A DNA stretch of 39,527 nucleotides, taken from positions 1 to 39,527 of the forward strand of contig NZ_RHOG01000028.1 in NCBI RefSeq assembly GCF_003946405.1, read 5' to 3'. The notes under the pieces were generated by a model that was not told the origin of the DNA, made no database searches, and saw only the letters and a program-made list of their open reading frames with translations. Shown one piece after another: positions 17,171-25,172 of the stretch (positions within the stretch are counted from its first letter, which is position 1; each line of letters opens with the position of its first letter). Made by a program: the position numbers and the translations under genes. This DNA comes from Lacticaseibacillus yichunensis (GTDB lineage: Bacteria; Bacillota; Bacilli; Lactobacillales; Lactobacillaceae).

Positions 17171-17198
17171 TTTACATTCAAGACATCGGTCGTATACT
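17171..17198 (+). promoter_or_regulatory. mntH promoter
   Basis: TTTACA (17171-17176) and TATACT (17193-17198), separated by 16 bases, each match consensus at five of six positions. The leader is about 25 bases and ends with an AAGGAAGGG ribosome site. Confidence 0.7.
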
Positions 17199-17228
17199 GA
17201 GTGGTGGTTTCAGAAAGGAAGGGACAAA

Positions 17229-18845
17229 ATGAAAGAAACACCACGCACGGAGCAGGCGCCTCGACACAAATTGATCGAGTACGCGAACGGCCCCTCGCTG
17301 GAGGAGATCAACGGCACCGTTGAAGTTCCCCATGGCAAAGGGTTTTGGCGCACCTTATTTGCTTATTCAGGTCCCGGGGCTTTGGTTGCCGTCGGTTATA
17401 TGGATCCAGGCAACTGGTCGACCAGCATCACCGGTGGGCAAAACTTCCAGTACCTCCTGATGTCAGTGATTTTAATGTCAAGTTTGATCGCCATGTTACT
17501 TCAATATATGGCGGCGAAACTTGGCATCGTTACCCAAATGGACCTCGCCCAGGCGATTCGCGCCAGGACGAGTAAAACGCTCGGCATTGTGTTATGGATC
17601 ATGACAGAACTCGCCATCATGGCAACGGATATTGCGGAAGTCATCGGCGCGGCCATCGCGCTTTACCTCCTGTTCCACATTCCGCTGGTCATCGCGGTCT
17701 TCATCACTGTATTTGACGTCTTGCTATTATTGCTTTTGACACGTATCGGGTTCCGCAAGATCGAAGCAATCGTGGTCTGCCTGATTCTCGTGATTCTTTT
17801 TGTTTTCGTTTACCAAGTCGCACTGTCACGCCCAGATTGGTCCGCCGTCCTGTACGGTTTGGTCCCGTCGGCAAAAACATTCGCAACGAGCCCATCAGTT
17901 GGCGGCATGACCCCCTTGAATGGTGCGTTGGGCATCATCGGGGCGACGGTCATGCCCCATAACCTGTACTTGCACTCCGCAATCTCCCAAACGCGCAAGA
18001 TCGACCACAACGACGAAGAAGATGTCGCAACGGCCGTCCGTTTTTCCGCTTGGGACTCCAACATTCAGTTGACCTGCGCGTTTTTCGTCAACTCCCTGCT
18101 GTTGATCATGGGCGTTGCTGTTTTCAAAACAGGCGCCGTCAAGGATCCATCGTTCTTCGGACTGTTCCAGGCGCTTTCTGACACCTCGACCCTGTCCAAC
18201 GGCATCTTGATCAGCGTCGCCAAGTCCGGCGTTCTGTCCGTGCTGTTTGCGGTCGCCCTGCTCGCCTCTGGCCAAAATTCCACTATCACCGGCACCCTGA
18301 CCGGCCAAGTCATCATGGAAGGGTTCATTCACATGAAGATGCCGCTGTGGGCACGGCGGCTCGTCACCCGCTTGATCTCCGTGATCCCCGTCCTGATCTG
18401 CGTGGCCATGACCAGCCGGCAATCAGAAGTCCAGCAGCACGAGGCCCTCAACACCTTGATGAATAACTCACAAGTGTTCCTGGCCTTCGCCTTACCATTT
18501 TCCATGTTGCCGCTGCTACTGATGACCGACAACGCGACTGAAATGGGCGACCGGTTCAAAAATGTGCTGTGGGTCAAGATTTTTGGCTGGATCTCAGTCA
18601 TCGGCCTGACCTTCCTGAACATGCTGAACCTGCCGGATGCCTTTGCAGATTTCGTTTCCCCGTCACTGGCGACGCAAGCGCATATTGTGGCTTACATCGC
18701 AATCGTTTTGATCATCGCCTTGTTGGCCTGGACGATCATCGATATGTACCGCGCCGACAAGGAATTCAACATGTCCCTAGCTGACCAACGCGCAACCGAG
18801 CTGGAGGAAGATCAGCGTCGTCGCGCAAATAAGGAGGAGAAGTAA
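17229..18845 (+). CDS. mntH: NRAMP-family manganese transporter MntH
   Basis: The 538-residue protein has about eleven or twelve membrane helices and both signature metal-site motifs: DPGN at residues 59-62 in helix 1 and MPHN at 242-245 in helix 6. NRAMP proteins import Mn2+ (also Fe2+) with protons; lactobacilli rely on manganese for oxidative stress protection. A cytosolic N-terminal tail of about 40 residues precedes the first helix and a charged tail ends the protein. It is co-transcribed with a universal-stress gene whose ribosome site lies in the last mntH codons. A palindrome at 17149 suggests metal-dependent repression. Confidence 0.96.
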   Translation: MKETPRTEQAPRHKLIEYANGPSLEEINGTVEVPHGKGFWRTLFAYSGPGALVAVGYMDPGNWSTSITGGQNFQYLLMSVILMSSLIAMLLQYMAAKLGIVTQMDLAQAIRARTSKTLGIVLWIMTELAIMATDIAEVIGAAIALYLLFHIPLVIAVFITVFDVLLLLLLTRIGFRKIEAIVVCLILVILFVFVYQVALSRPDWSAVLYGLVPSAKTFATSPSVGGMTPLNGALGIIGATVMPHNLYLHSAISQTRKIDHNDEEDVATAVRFSAWDSNIQLTCAFFVNSLLLIMGVAVFKTGAVKDPSFFGLFQALSDTSTLSNGILISVAKSGVLSVLFAVALLASGQNSTITGTLTGQVIMEGFIHMKMPLWARRLVTRLISVIPVLICVAMTSRQSEVQQHEALNTLMNNSQVFLAFALPFSMLPLLLMTDNATEMGDRFKNVLWVKIFGWISVIGLTFLNMLNLPDAFADFVSPSLATQAHIVAYIAIVLIIALLAWTIIDMYRADKEFNMSLADQRATELEEDQRRRANKEEK

Positions 18846-18846
18846 G

Positions 18847-19281
18847 ATGGCAGAAGATTATAAGACCATCCTCGTCGGGGTCGATGACTCGCAGGACGCA
18901 CTGGCTGCGTTCCGTTACGCGATTCACCGCGCCCGCGTCGACGAGGCGAGCCTCATCATCACCACGATTCTCGAATCCGGCGAAATGAATGTGTATGAAG
19001 CCCTCACCAAGGATTATGTCCACGGCGAGCGCGAGGAACTTGAAGAACATTTGAAGGAGTATGTCGCGCTGGCCGAAAAAGCCGGCATCAAGTCGGTCCG
19101 TGCGGTGATCGGTGAAGGCGATGCAGGCGAAACGATCGTCAAAACGATCATCCCCGCCGTTTCGCCGGACCTGCTCGTGATCGGTGCGGCCGCCAAGACT
19201 GGCATCGCCAAGCATTTTGGCAGCCAGGCGGCCTACATGGCGAAATACGCCCCTTGCTCCGTCTTGGTCGTTCGCGATTAG
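18847..19281 (+). CDS. universal stress protein (UspA family)
   Basis: The 144-residue protein has the UspA fold pattern: KTILVGVDDSQDALAAFRYA at the N-terminus and the ATP-binding type loop VIGAAAKTGIAKHFGSQA near the C-terminus, then SVLVVRD as last strand. It begins one base after the mntH stop with AAGGAGGAG inside the mntH end, so it is translated from the mntH transcript. This coupling of mntH and usp suggests a role in metal or stress response. A terminator follows. Confidence 0.93.
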   Translation: MAEDYKTILVGVDDSQDALAAFRYAIHRARVDEASLIITTILESGEMNVYEALTKDYVHGEREELEEHLKEYVALAEKAGIKSVRAVIGEGDAGETIVKTIIPAVSPDLLVIGAAAKTGIAKHFGSQAAYMAKYAPCSVLVVRD

Positions 19282-19317
19282 CCCCATGCCACGGTGGTGT
19301 TGATCACATGATCACGC

Positions 19318-19357
19318 AAAAAAGATGTGCAGACGAATTTGCCTGCACACCTTTTTT
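19318..19357. terminator. terminator after mntH-usp
   Basis: AAAAAAGATGTGCAG (19318-19332) pairs with CTGCACACCTTTTTT (19343-19357) with one mismatch. It works on both strands, ending mntH-usp on the plus strand and possibly the candidate RNA on the minus strand. Confidence 0.85.
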
Positions 19358-19408
19358 GTATCCAACCACTGGCGAAAATCGTAAGCACCATATACGACCT
19401 TCCATTTT

Positions 19409-19771
19409 TAAAAAAATCAGAATCGAAAAAAAAGATTCGGCCCCTATGTACGACAAACACACCGGTCGACGTGTCTTTTCAGCCATGGCCAGTGTGCATT
19501 GGAGACTTTAGATTAGGAGACTGAGGGCGCCTTGCCGCGGGGCTTAGCGGGATCAGATTTTCAACGTGGCAGCTTGATCAAGGTGCAATTTTTGCTGCCG
19601 GACAACGGTGGTACTGGTGGTACGCCCTCTCGCCTAATTTATGACACCACTGACTCGGATGCCCTTCATAGCGGCTGCTCTAGGTTTGCGACGGGGGTGG
19701 ACTCCCTCGCCGGGCACGCCGTCTCGGAGGAAAGCAATCTGTGTGGCCACGCCAGATACCTCTTCAACTGT
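19409..19771 (-). ncRNA. candidate structured noncoding RNA
   Basis: No protein-like frame exists between 19358 and 20012, yet a strong minus-strand promoter (19777-19806) points into this GC-rich segment. Read on the minus strand, it holds several short perfect stems, such as ATCTG around a GTGGCCAC core closing with CAGAT, GACGG/CCGTC and GGCAGC/GCTGCC. A GAATC/GATTC hairpin followed by a T-run lies at about 19405-19440, with a stronger terminator at 19318-19357. It does not match tmRNA, RNase P, SRP or the riboswitch cores I could recall. It could also be a leader whose gene was lost. Confidence 0.4.
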
Positions 19772-19776
19772 CGATT

Positions 19777-19806
19777 AATATACTCCCTTGTAAACGGTTT
19801 TGTCAA
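19777..19806 (-). promoter_or_regulatory. strong minus-strand promoter without a gene
   Basis: On the minus strand, TTGACA (19801-19806, full match) and TATATT (19777-19782, five of six) are 18 bases apart; a second TTGACA lies at 19814-19819. No ORF follows, only the candidate RNA. Confidence 0.65.
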
Positions 19807-19970
19807 CTTTATTTGTCAACAATTAAAACACGTAAACTTCTCGTCGCACCGGCATTTCTGCGACTGTCTTGTCAGCGGTCGATATATTTATTTAAAATAA
19901 CTTTTTCACCGTAACGAAAAAGTGCGGGCCGTCCGCTTGATCACACCTTGCCACGCCGCTTCCGCCCACC

Positions 19971-19999
19971 AAAAAAGCGGCCTCCTCAGCCGCTTTTTC
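19971..19999. terminator. terminator of the multicopper oxidase gene
   Basis: AAAAAGCGGC (19972-19981) pairs with GCCGCTTTTT (19989-19998) around a seven-base loop; T-runs exist on both strands. It lies 14 bases past the oxidase stop. Confidence 0.85.
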
Positions 20000-20012
20000 C
20001 CTGCCACGTCAC

Positions 20013-21548
20013 TTACATCTTCATGCCCATTTTCATATAGGAATCCATCCCCGCCATCCAGAGGTCCTCGGGCTTGATTCCGCGTTCCTCAGCAAAGGCG
20101 TGGACGAGCGTGTCCATGTCCATCAGCTTGTATGTCTTGTTCGGCTCGGCTGGATCGATGACCTGAATCTGGGCCATCATCCCGCCGTCTTCATGCTCAA
20201 TGATGTGGCAGTGATACATGTAAACACCAGGTAGATCAAAGCGCACCAGCAGGCGGACCGTTTCGCCCGGATTGACGCCGACCGTGTCCTTGAAGCCAGT
20301 CTCGTTTGGATACGGCGCGTGGCCATTGCGGCTGACCACCAGGAACTGTGTCCCATGCACGTGGAACGGATGCACCATGCCACCGTGCATCGTGTTGGTG
20401 TTTGTCACATCCCAATACTGGGCCTGCCCCAACTGCTGCGTGGCGTCGATGCGCTGCATGTTGAACTTCTTGCCGTCGATCGCGACCGCCTCGTCCATGC
20501 CGCTCATCACGACCTTGCGCACAGGCATCACCGGATCCGGAAGCGGCGCCTGCACATCCAGCAGGTCCGCAGGCAAGGCCGTGTCATCCGGCGCAAACGC
20601 GTGAATGCGAAACGACACAATCGGCACGTCATCGGAAAATAGGGTGACGGTGTCGCCTTCCTTGTAGTCCTTGAAATCGACGATCACCTCGGCCCGCTCG
20701 GCACAGGTCATCATCAGATGCGTCAAGGTCACCGGATGCGCCAGCAAGCTTGAATCCCCGGAGATCTGCGTGAATGGCAGGTCATCGGAAAAATGCAGGC
20801 GCCATTCACGCCGGTTGGCCCCATCGAGAATGCGTAGCCGCAATTTCTGCGTTGTGACATCAAAATACGGATTGACCGTGCCATTGATCAACGCAGTCGG
20901 CCCCTGCACCCCATCCGGATCGTAATCCGCGCGGTAATCCCACTGATTATTTTCGTGGAAACGGCGGTCCTGAAGCACCAGCGGAATGTCGTTGACGCCA
21001 TAGTCATGCGGCAGTGGCAGGCTGTTGATATGGTCGTCAGTGACCAGCGCCAACGTGGCCAAGCCGTGCCAGACCTGCTCGGCCGTGCTCGGACACGGAT
21101 GGGCGTGTAGCCACGTGGTCGCCGCTGGTTGATCCAAGGTGAAATCGATGTCCGAACTTTCCCCCGGATAAACAGGCGCGTGGCACCCGCCATCCACATA
21201 AGGTCCCGTGACCGCCAACCCGTGCCAGTGGAAGGTGGTCAGTTCCTTGAGATGGTTTTGCAGATGCACATGGATATGTTTGCCGACTGGAAAAACGATC
21301 GTCTGGCCCAACACGCTGGCATTATAACCCCAGGTCTTCGTCTTAGCCCCAGGCAAGATCTGAGTCTCGCCGGCCTGCGCGGTGACTGTGTAATACAGAT
21401 CCGTCGCCGTTTCCTTGTCCGGCTTCAACAGCGGCGGAATCGCCAGCGGCCGCGCCGGCGCCGCTGCGACCTCAAGCGGCACATACCCGCCATCGTGGGT
21501 GTTGAAGGCCGGTTCGTCAAAAAAGTAATCCGAGTAGACTTTGCTCAT
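20013..21548 (-). CDS. multicopper oxidase (laccase/CotA-like)
   Basis: The 511-residue protein contains all four copper-binding blocks: HWHG (107-110), HAHP (148-151), HPFHVHG (393-399) and HCHIIEHEDGGM (446-457), so both the type 1 and trinuclear sites are complete. It has no signal peptide or Tat motif, so it is probably cytosolic, as in other lactobacillar laccase-like oxidases. It couples oxidation of phenols or metal ions to reduction of O2 to water. The C-terminal tail MAGMDSYMKMGMKM is methionine-rich, a feature of copper-handling oxidases. GGGAGGG precedes the ATG. It is monocistronic. Confidence 0.95.
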   Translation of the reverse strand: MSKVYSDYFFDEPAFNTHDGGYVPLEVAAAPARPLAIPPLLKPDKETATDLYYTVTAQAGETQILPGAKTKTWGYNASVLGQTIVFPVGKHIHVHLQNHLKELTTFHWHGLAVTGPYVDGGCHAPVYPGESSDIDFTLDQPAATTWLHAHPCPSTAEQVWHGLATLALVTDDHINSLPLPHDYGVNDIPLVLQDRRFHENNQWDYRADYDPDGVQGPTALINGTVNPYFDVTTQKLRLRILDGANRREWRLHFSDDLPFTQISGDSSLLAHPVTLTHLMMTCAERAEVIVDFKDYKEGDTVTLFSDDVPIVSFRIHAFAPDDTALPADLLDVQAPLPDPVMPVRKVVMSGMDEAVAIDGKKFNMQRIDATQQLGQAQYWDVTNTNTMHGGMVHPFHVHGTQFLVVSRNGHAPYPNETGFKDTVGVNPGETVRLLVRFDLPGVYMYHCHIIEHEDGGMMAQIQVIDPAEPNKTYKLMDMDTLVHAFAEERGIKPEDLWMAGMDSYMKMGMKM

Positions 21549-21689
21549 GCTAATGCCCTCCCTTTACTTTGTACCAGTTCTAGTTTACCACCTTGATGCA
21601 GGGACGGAAGATTATTTTTTAGGCATTCCTTATTCGGGCTGCGGCCAAAGTGGTACACTTTTTCTGAAAGCAGAAATGGAGGGGTCCAA

Positions 21690-21854
21690 ATGGGAACAAT
21701 GCCAAAAACGCTGGCGTGGCTGATCGTCATCGCGAACGTGATCTTGATCGGGCTAGTCCTGACGATGCACAATATGGCCGCGATGATCTTGATGGCGGCG
21801 ATCATGCTGGTCGATGCCTTGAATGGGTTGTGGGGCGCGTATCAGCACCACTGA
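21690..21854 (+). CDS. small two-helix membrane protein
   Basis: This 54-residue ORF has a strong GGAGGGG site at 21678-21684, five bases before the ATG. The product has two hydrophobic helices (about 8-25 and 29-47) with several methionines, an MLVDALNG segment and a histidine tail YQHH. A 13-bp terminator follows 13 bases after the stop. Ribosome site, terminator and composition together support a real gene. I do not recognise a family. It is divergent from the multicopper oxidase, so a shared metal or redox theme is possible but only inferred. Confidence 0.75.
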   Translation: MGTMPKTLAWLIVIANVILIGLVLTMHNMAAMILMAAIMLVDALNGLWGAYQHH

Positions 21855-21867
21855 CAGGCCAGGACGC

Positions 21868-21908
21868 AAAAAGACGTTGCAAGCTGAGAAAAGCCGCAGC
21901 GTCTTTTT
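21868..21908. terminator. terminator between the small membrane protein and the acetyltransferase
   Basis: AAAAAGACGTTGC (21868-21880) pairs with GCAGCGTCTTTTT (21896-21908) with one G-U-type pair. It can serve both convergent genes. Confidence 0.85.
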
Positions 21909-21938
21909 CTATGTAAGCCAAGAATCGCCGCAACCTTT

Positions 21939-22544
21939 TTAGTCGATCTGATTCCAGTCGATCTTGCGGTCCTTAAAATAAACTTCCTTATCATGGTCGT
22001 TGATCGGCCGCAACACCCGCGCTGGGTTGCCGACCGCCACCACATTGTCCGGCAGATCATGGGTGACAACACTGCCGGCGCCAACCACGACATTATTGCC
22101 GATCGTGATGCCAGGGAGCACGATTGCGCCGCTCCCAAACCAACAATTTTCACCGATATGCACCGCCTGATTAAACTGATACTCACGGCGACGCAGGGCA
22201 GGCAAAATGGGGTGCGCGCCGGTCGCGATCGTGACATTCGGGCCAAACATCGTGTTGTCGCCGACATAAATGTGCGTGTCGTCGACCAACGTCAAATTGA
22301 AATTCGCGTAGATGTGGTCGCCAAAATGGGCAAAATGGCCCGCCCAGTTGGCGTGAAGCGGCGGCTCAATGTAGCAATGCGGCCCGATCTCGGCAAACAT
22401 CTCCTGCAGCAATTGTGCGCGCTTGGCGACTTCACTGGGCCGACTGTGATTATAATCATATTGTTTTTCCAAGCAGGCGCTTTGCGCGGCCAGCAGCTCC
22501 TCGCGCGGCAGATACAAGCTGCCATCATGCATGTCTTCGTTCAT
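21939..22544 (-). CDS. maltose/galactoside O-acetyltransferase-like hexapeptide transferase
   Basis: The 201-residue protein has the N-terminal Mac domain (REELLAAQSACLEKQYDYNHSRP) and a left-handed beta-helix of hexapeptide repeats, with the active-site region NFNLTLVDD and TIATGAHP and the GNPARVLRPI end typical of LacA/Maa enzymes. They acetylate sugars with acetyl-CoA, possibly to detoxify non-metabolised sugars. I chose the ATG at 22544, eight bases from GAGGG; the GTG at 22559 overlaps that site. It lies directly downstream of a broken gene and may share its promoter. Confidence 0.93.
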   Translation of the reverse strand: MNEDMHDGSLYLPREELLAAQSACLEKQYDYNHSRPSEVAKRAQLLQEMFAEIGPHCYIEPPLHANWAGHFAHFGDHIYANFNLTLVDDTHIYVGDNTMFGPNVTIATGAHPILPALRRREYQFNQAVHIGENCWFGSGAIVLPGITIGNNVVVGAGSVVTHDLPDNVVAVGNPARVLRPINDHDKEVYFKDRKIDWNQID

Positions 22545-22555
22545 TCGTGTTTCCC

Positions 22556-22901
22556 TCACTTATCGGTTTGTTGTTGAGACTGTTTTTTAAAAAGAGTGCC
22601 CTGTTTGGTATCGACGTAGGCGGGCTGCAGTTTGGTCGAGCTGTTTTGCACAGTCAGCGCAGGGGGCTTTGTATCCCAGCTGAAAGTGGCCCTTAAATTG
22701 CGTGGTTTGCTTGGCAGTATCGATCGTGAAGGTCGCCTTGCCCCCATTGCCGTGGCTCTTGCGGTCTAGCGTCCCCGTGGTGCCCTTGATCTGCAGATGG
22801 CCGCGAAACAGATCACCACTACGATAAACCGTGATAATCACCATCCAGCGACGCGGCCTGCGCGCGGCCCCCAGCGTCAGTCTCAGCAGTAGGGTCGCCA
22901 A
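22556..22901 (-). pseudogene. frameshifted small protein upstream of the acetyltransferase
   Basis: One frame reads DLFRGHLQIKGTTG, then KATFTIDTAKQTTQFKGHF. The adjacent frame continues TFSWDTKPPALTVQNSS and ends LFKKQSQQQTDK at 22556, overlapping the ribosome site of the acetyltransferase. The joined product would be an extracytoplasmic-looking polar protein of about 100 residues with a poor N-terminus. A single-base shift near 22700 would restore it. I do not recognise the family; a real pseudogene or programmed frameshift cannot be told apart. Confidence 0.4.
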
Positions 22902-22995
22902 GGCAGAGGCAGCGCTCCGTTAAAAATTTTTCAATCTGTTTTCCCCCAATTGATCGATACAGTCACCACTCTATCCGAGGGCGAGACCGTTTTCA

Positions 22996-23034
22996 ATATA
23001 AAAACCGTCCGACAGTTAGCTTCTGCCAGACGGT
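22996..23034 (-). terminator. terminator on the minus strand
   Basis: On the minus strand ACCGTCTGGCAG pairs with CTGTCGGACGGT (two G-U pairs) around AAGCTAA, followed by TTTTTATATT. It would end the gene whose stump is at 23094-23432. Confidence 0.75.
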
Positions 23035-23093
23035 CATAGCCAAATAAAGTGGGCTTGCCCACAAAAAAATCCAGGGGTGCTCGAGCGGTGCGA

Positions 23094-23432
23094 TCAAGGT
23101 TGCGAGATCACCTGCTGAAAAGCCGCAAGTTTGGCCGAATAGTCAGCCGGTTTGATGGTCCCAGTAAAGGCGCCGATCATCAGCGCCGGTGCGTTGTCCC
23201 ACAGCTGCGCCATTTGCGGCATCTTCGGCATCAAGACCGAACGACGGGCCTGCGCAACCACGGCAGCGGCGACGGGATCGGTGGTCAACGCAGACGTTTG
23301 CAGCGCCTGTTTATCGATTGGAATCTGCCCCTGCGCTTGATAGCGTGCCATTTGGCCAGCGCGATCGGTGAGATATGCCGCTAAGGTCTGGGCGGCTTGC
23401 TGATTGGCTGGCGTCGTATAATTAAAGTTATT
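23094..23432 (-). pseudogene. C-terminal stump of an ABC-transporter solute-binding protein
   Basis: The frame reads NNFNYTTPANQQAAQTL, AAYLTDRAGQ, then IPIDKQAL and PKMPQMAQLWDNAPALM, which matches the C-terminal lobe of MalE-type sugar-binding proteins (NF.Y, IP..., P.MP.M..W). An in-frame stop at 23433-23435 ends the similarity, so the first two thirds are missing. Its terminator is intact. The break lies next to the methyltransferase promoter, suggesting deletion joined these genes. It is distinct from the intact binding protein at 13391. Confidence 0.75.
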
Positions 23433-23489
23433 TTAACCGGGACAACGCGTTTCTGGTACACTGGCCTCATCAAGAAAGGTGGCTTCATT

Positions 23490-24218
23490 GTGACCGCACT
23501 CTATGACGATCCAGACTTTTTTGCCCAATACCAGGCGATGCCGCGCAGCCAGGCGGGCCTCAGCGCAGCCGGCGAGTGGCCGACTTTTGAAAAATTATTA
23601 CCAGACGTGGCCGGCAAGCGCGTCCTCGACCTGGGCTGCGGGTACGGTTGGCAGTGCCGCTATGTCGCCGATCACGGCGCGGCGGCGGTGCTGGGCGTCG
23701 ACGCTTCGGAGAAGATGCTCGCGGTAGCCCGCGAAAAAAATGCGGCGCCGGCCATCACCTATCAGCAAGCCACCATCCAAGCGCTTGCCGCCCCAGCCGG
23801 CAGTTTTGACCTTGTTTTGTCGTCGCTGGCCCTGCATTACCTGGAAGATTTTGGGGCGGTGGTGGCGCATGTCCATCAGTGGCTCGCGCCGGGCGGTGTC
23901 TTTTTGTTCACTGTGGAGCACCCCATTTTCACCGCGGAAGGCAGTCAGGACTGGCTGTACGACAAAAACGGCGCGCCGTGGAAATGGCCCGTCGATCATT
24001 ATTTTGATGAGGGCAAACGCGAGGCCCATTTTCTGGACCGCACCGTCACCAAATATCACCACACCCTGACGACGTTTGTGGACACCCTACTCACGCATGG
24101 GTTTACCTTGCAGCGGCTAGTCGAACCGCAGCCCGCTCCCGCTCTGCGCGACCGGCCGGACATGCAGACCTCGCTGCGCATGCCGATGATGCTGATCATC
24201 AAGGCGCAGCGGCAATGA
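23490..24218 (+). CDS. class I SAM-dependent methyltransferase
   Basis: The 242-residue protein carries motif I VLDLGCGYGW, then VLGVDASEKML, FDLVLSSLALHYL and LAPGGVFLFTVEHP, the usual order of a class I methyltransferase. The substrate (small molecule, tRNA or protein) is not evident. The GTG at 23490 has AAAGGTGG seven bases upstream; the frame continues farther upstream but overlaps the neighbouring stump. A loose promoter (TTAACC, 18 bases, TACACT) lies at about 23433-23462. A terminator follows, so it is monocistronic. Confidence 0.9.
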   Translation: MTALYDDPDFFAQYQAMPRSQAGLSAAGEWPTFEKLLPDVAGKRVLDLGCGYGWQCRYVADHGAAAVLGVDASEKMLAVAREKNAAPAITYQQATIQALAAPAGSFDLVLSSLALHYLEDFGAVVAHVHQWLAPGGVFLFTVEHPIFTAEGSQDWLYDKNGAPWKWPVDHYFDEGKREAHFLDRTVTKYHHTLTTFVDTLLTHGFTLQRLVEPQPAPALRDRPDMQTSLRMPMMLIIKAQRQ

Positions 24219-24229
24219 CCGCCTTACAA

Positions 24230-24272
24230 AAAGGACGTTGACAGCAGTGACTGCCTCAACGTCCTTTTTTGG
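24230..24272. terminator. terminator between methyltransferase and Dps-like gene
   Basis: AAAAAGGACGTTGA (24230-24243) pairs perfectly with TCAACGTCCTTTTT (24258-24271). It serves both convergent genes. Confidence 0.88.
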
Positions 24273-24308
24273 TGCGAGCGGGTGGCCGACGTCTCACGCT
24301 GGCCGCCG

Positions 24309-24854
24309 CTAATCCTCGTCGTCCTCGTCTTCGTCGCGCAAACCTTCCCAAGCCGTTTTGCCTAGAATCGCCTGCAGCTGGCGAATCGCGTGATTATTTT
24401 CTCCGCGCACCGTGGTCAGCGCCACCGCCATTGCGGGCCGGTCCTCGCGCTGGGCTAGCTTGATCGCCCGGTCGATGAAGAGATTGGCCATGGTCAGGTC
24501 ATGGGCGCTGACATCAACGATCGTTTCGGCCGGCGAAAACATCAGCCGCGGTTCCTCGTCGATCTTGCCGTAAGCCGCGATCTCCGCGGTCGTGGCAGGC
24601 GGCAGCTCATTTTCATCCAACAACAGATCGCCGAGGCGGTCGAGCTGTTCCCGCACCATGTCGATCAGCGTCTGATACAGCGCCTGTAGACTGGCGGTTT
24701 GGGGGCCGCTGACGAACCAACGCGCCTGGTGAAATTTCACATCCAGCACCCACAGATTGGCGACGATGTGGCTGGTCATCGCCCCGGCAGTCGGCTTGTG
24801 ATGATCCAGGTCCGCCTGCGCCACACTCGCTTGATAACGTTCTTCAATCGTCAT
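24309..24854 (-). CDS. Dps-like ferritin-family protein
   Basis: The 181-residue protein has the Dps core: TSHIVANLWVLDVKFHQARW, VSGPQTASLQALYQTLIDMV, then REQLDRLGDLLL and a TTAEI segment, corresponding to helices A and B. In Dps proteins the His, Asp and Glu/Asp at these places form the inter-subunit ferroxidase site; here the final position appears to be Asp (LGD) rather than Glu. Dps protects DNA by oxidising and storing iron. The tail DEDEDDED is strongly acidic. AAGGAG precedes the ATG. It starts 14 bases after the metallochaperone gene, so the two form an operon behind a dyad that also precedes the metal ATPase. Confidence 0.85.
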   Translation of the reverse strand: MTIEERYQASVAQADLDHHKPTAGAMTSHIVANLWVLDVKFHQARWFVSGPQTASLQALYQTLIDMVREQLDRLGDLLLDENELPPATTAEIAAYGKIDEEPRLMFSPAETIVDVSAHDLTMANLFIDRAIKLAQREDRPAMAVALTTVRGENNHAIRQLQAILGKTAWEGLRDEDEDDED

Positions 24855-24868
24855 TTCGTTTCGCTCCT

Positions 24869-25099
24869 TTACGCTTCGGTGACTTTGCTGCTTTTGACTT
24901 CATAGCCCAGGTCGCTCACGACTTGGGTCAACTGGTCGGCGGCAATCTGGCTGTCGTCGAATTGCGCCTTCACTTTGCCGGCATTGAATAACACTTTGAC
25001 CGTTTCGACACCGGGCTGGTTCTTGACCGCCGTTTCGATCTTCGTCAGGCAAGACGGGCAGGTCAGCTCATCGAGTTGTAGGGTTAATTTTTTTGTCAT
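24869..25099 (-). CDS. heavy-metal-associated (HMA) metallochaperone
   Basis: The 76-residue protein has the HMA ferredoxin-like fold with a metal motif TCPSC (CxxC) near residues 14-18 and the typical VETVKVLFNAGKV and DLGYEVKS segments. Such CopZ-like proteins pass Cu+ or other soft metals to P-type ATPases. The canonical GMTCxxC is changed to DELTCPSC. An AGGAGG site precedes the ATG. It is followed by the Dps-like gene and preceded by the P1B ATPase gene, whose 3' end overlaps its operator, strongly suggesting one metal response. Confidence 0.92.
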   Translation of the reverse strand: MTKKLTLQLDELTCPSCLTKIETAVKNQPGVETVKVLFNAGKVKAQFDDSQIAADQLTQVVSDLGYEVKSSKVTEA

Positions 25100-25158
25100 C
25101 AGAATAACCTCCTATTGATCAATTACTTCTATTGTAATGGCGCTTCACCGAAGAAAAA

Positions 25159-25172
25159 TTGACGGTGGTCAA
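25159..25172. promoter_or_regulatory. operator-like dyad before the metallochaperone-Dps operon
   Basis: TTGACGGTGGTCAA (TTGAC/GTCAA arms) overlaps the ATPase stop codon and lies about 60 bases upstream of the chaperone ATG. The identical 14-bp dyad, within a 20-bp identical stretch, is at 27119-27132. Confidence 0.65.

Noticed and set aside
19608-19640. GGTGGTAC words resembling a T-box
   Set aside because: No antiterminator or terminator pair and no gene downstream on that strand.
19532-19900. 122-residue plus-strand ORF
   Set aside because: Atypical composition, no ribosome site, and it covers a minus-strand promoter.
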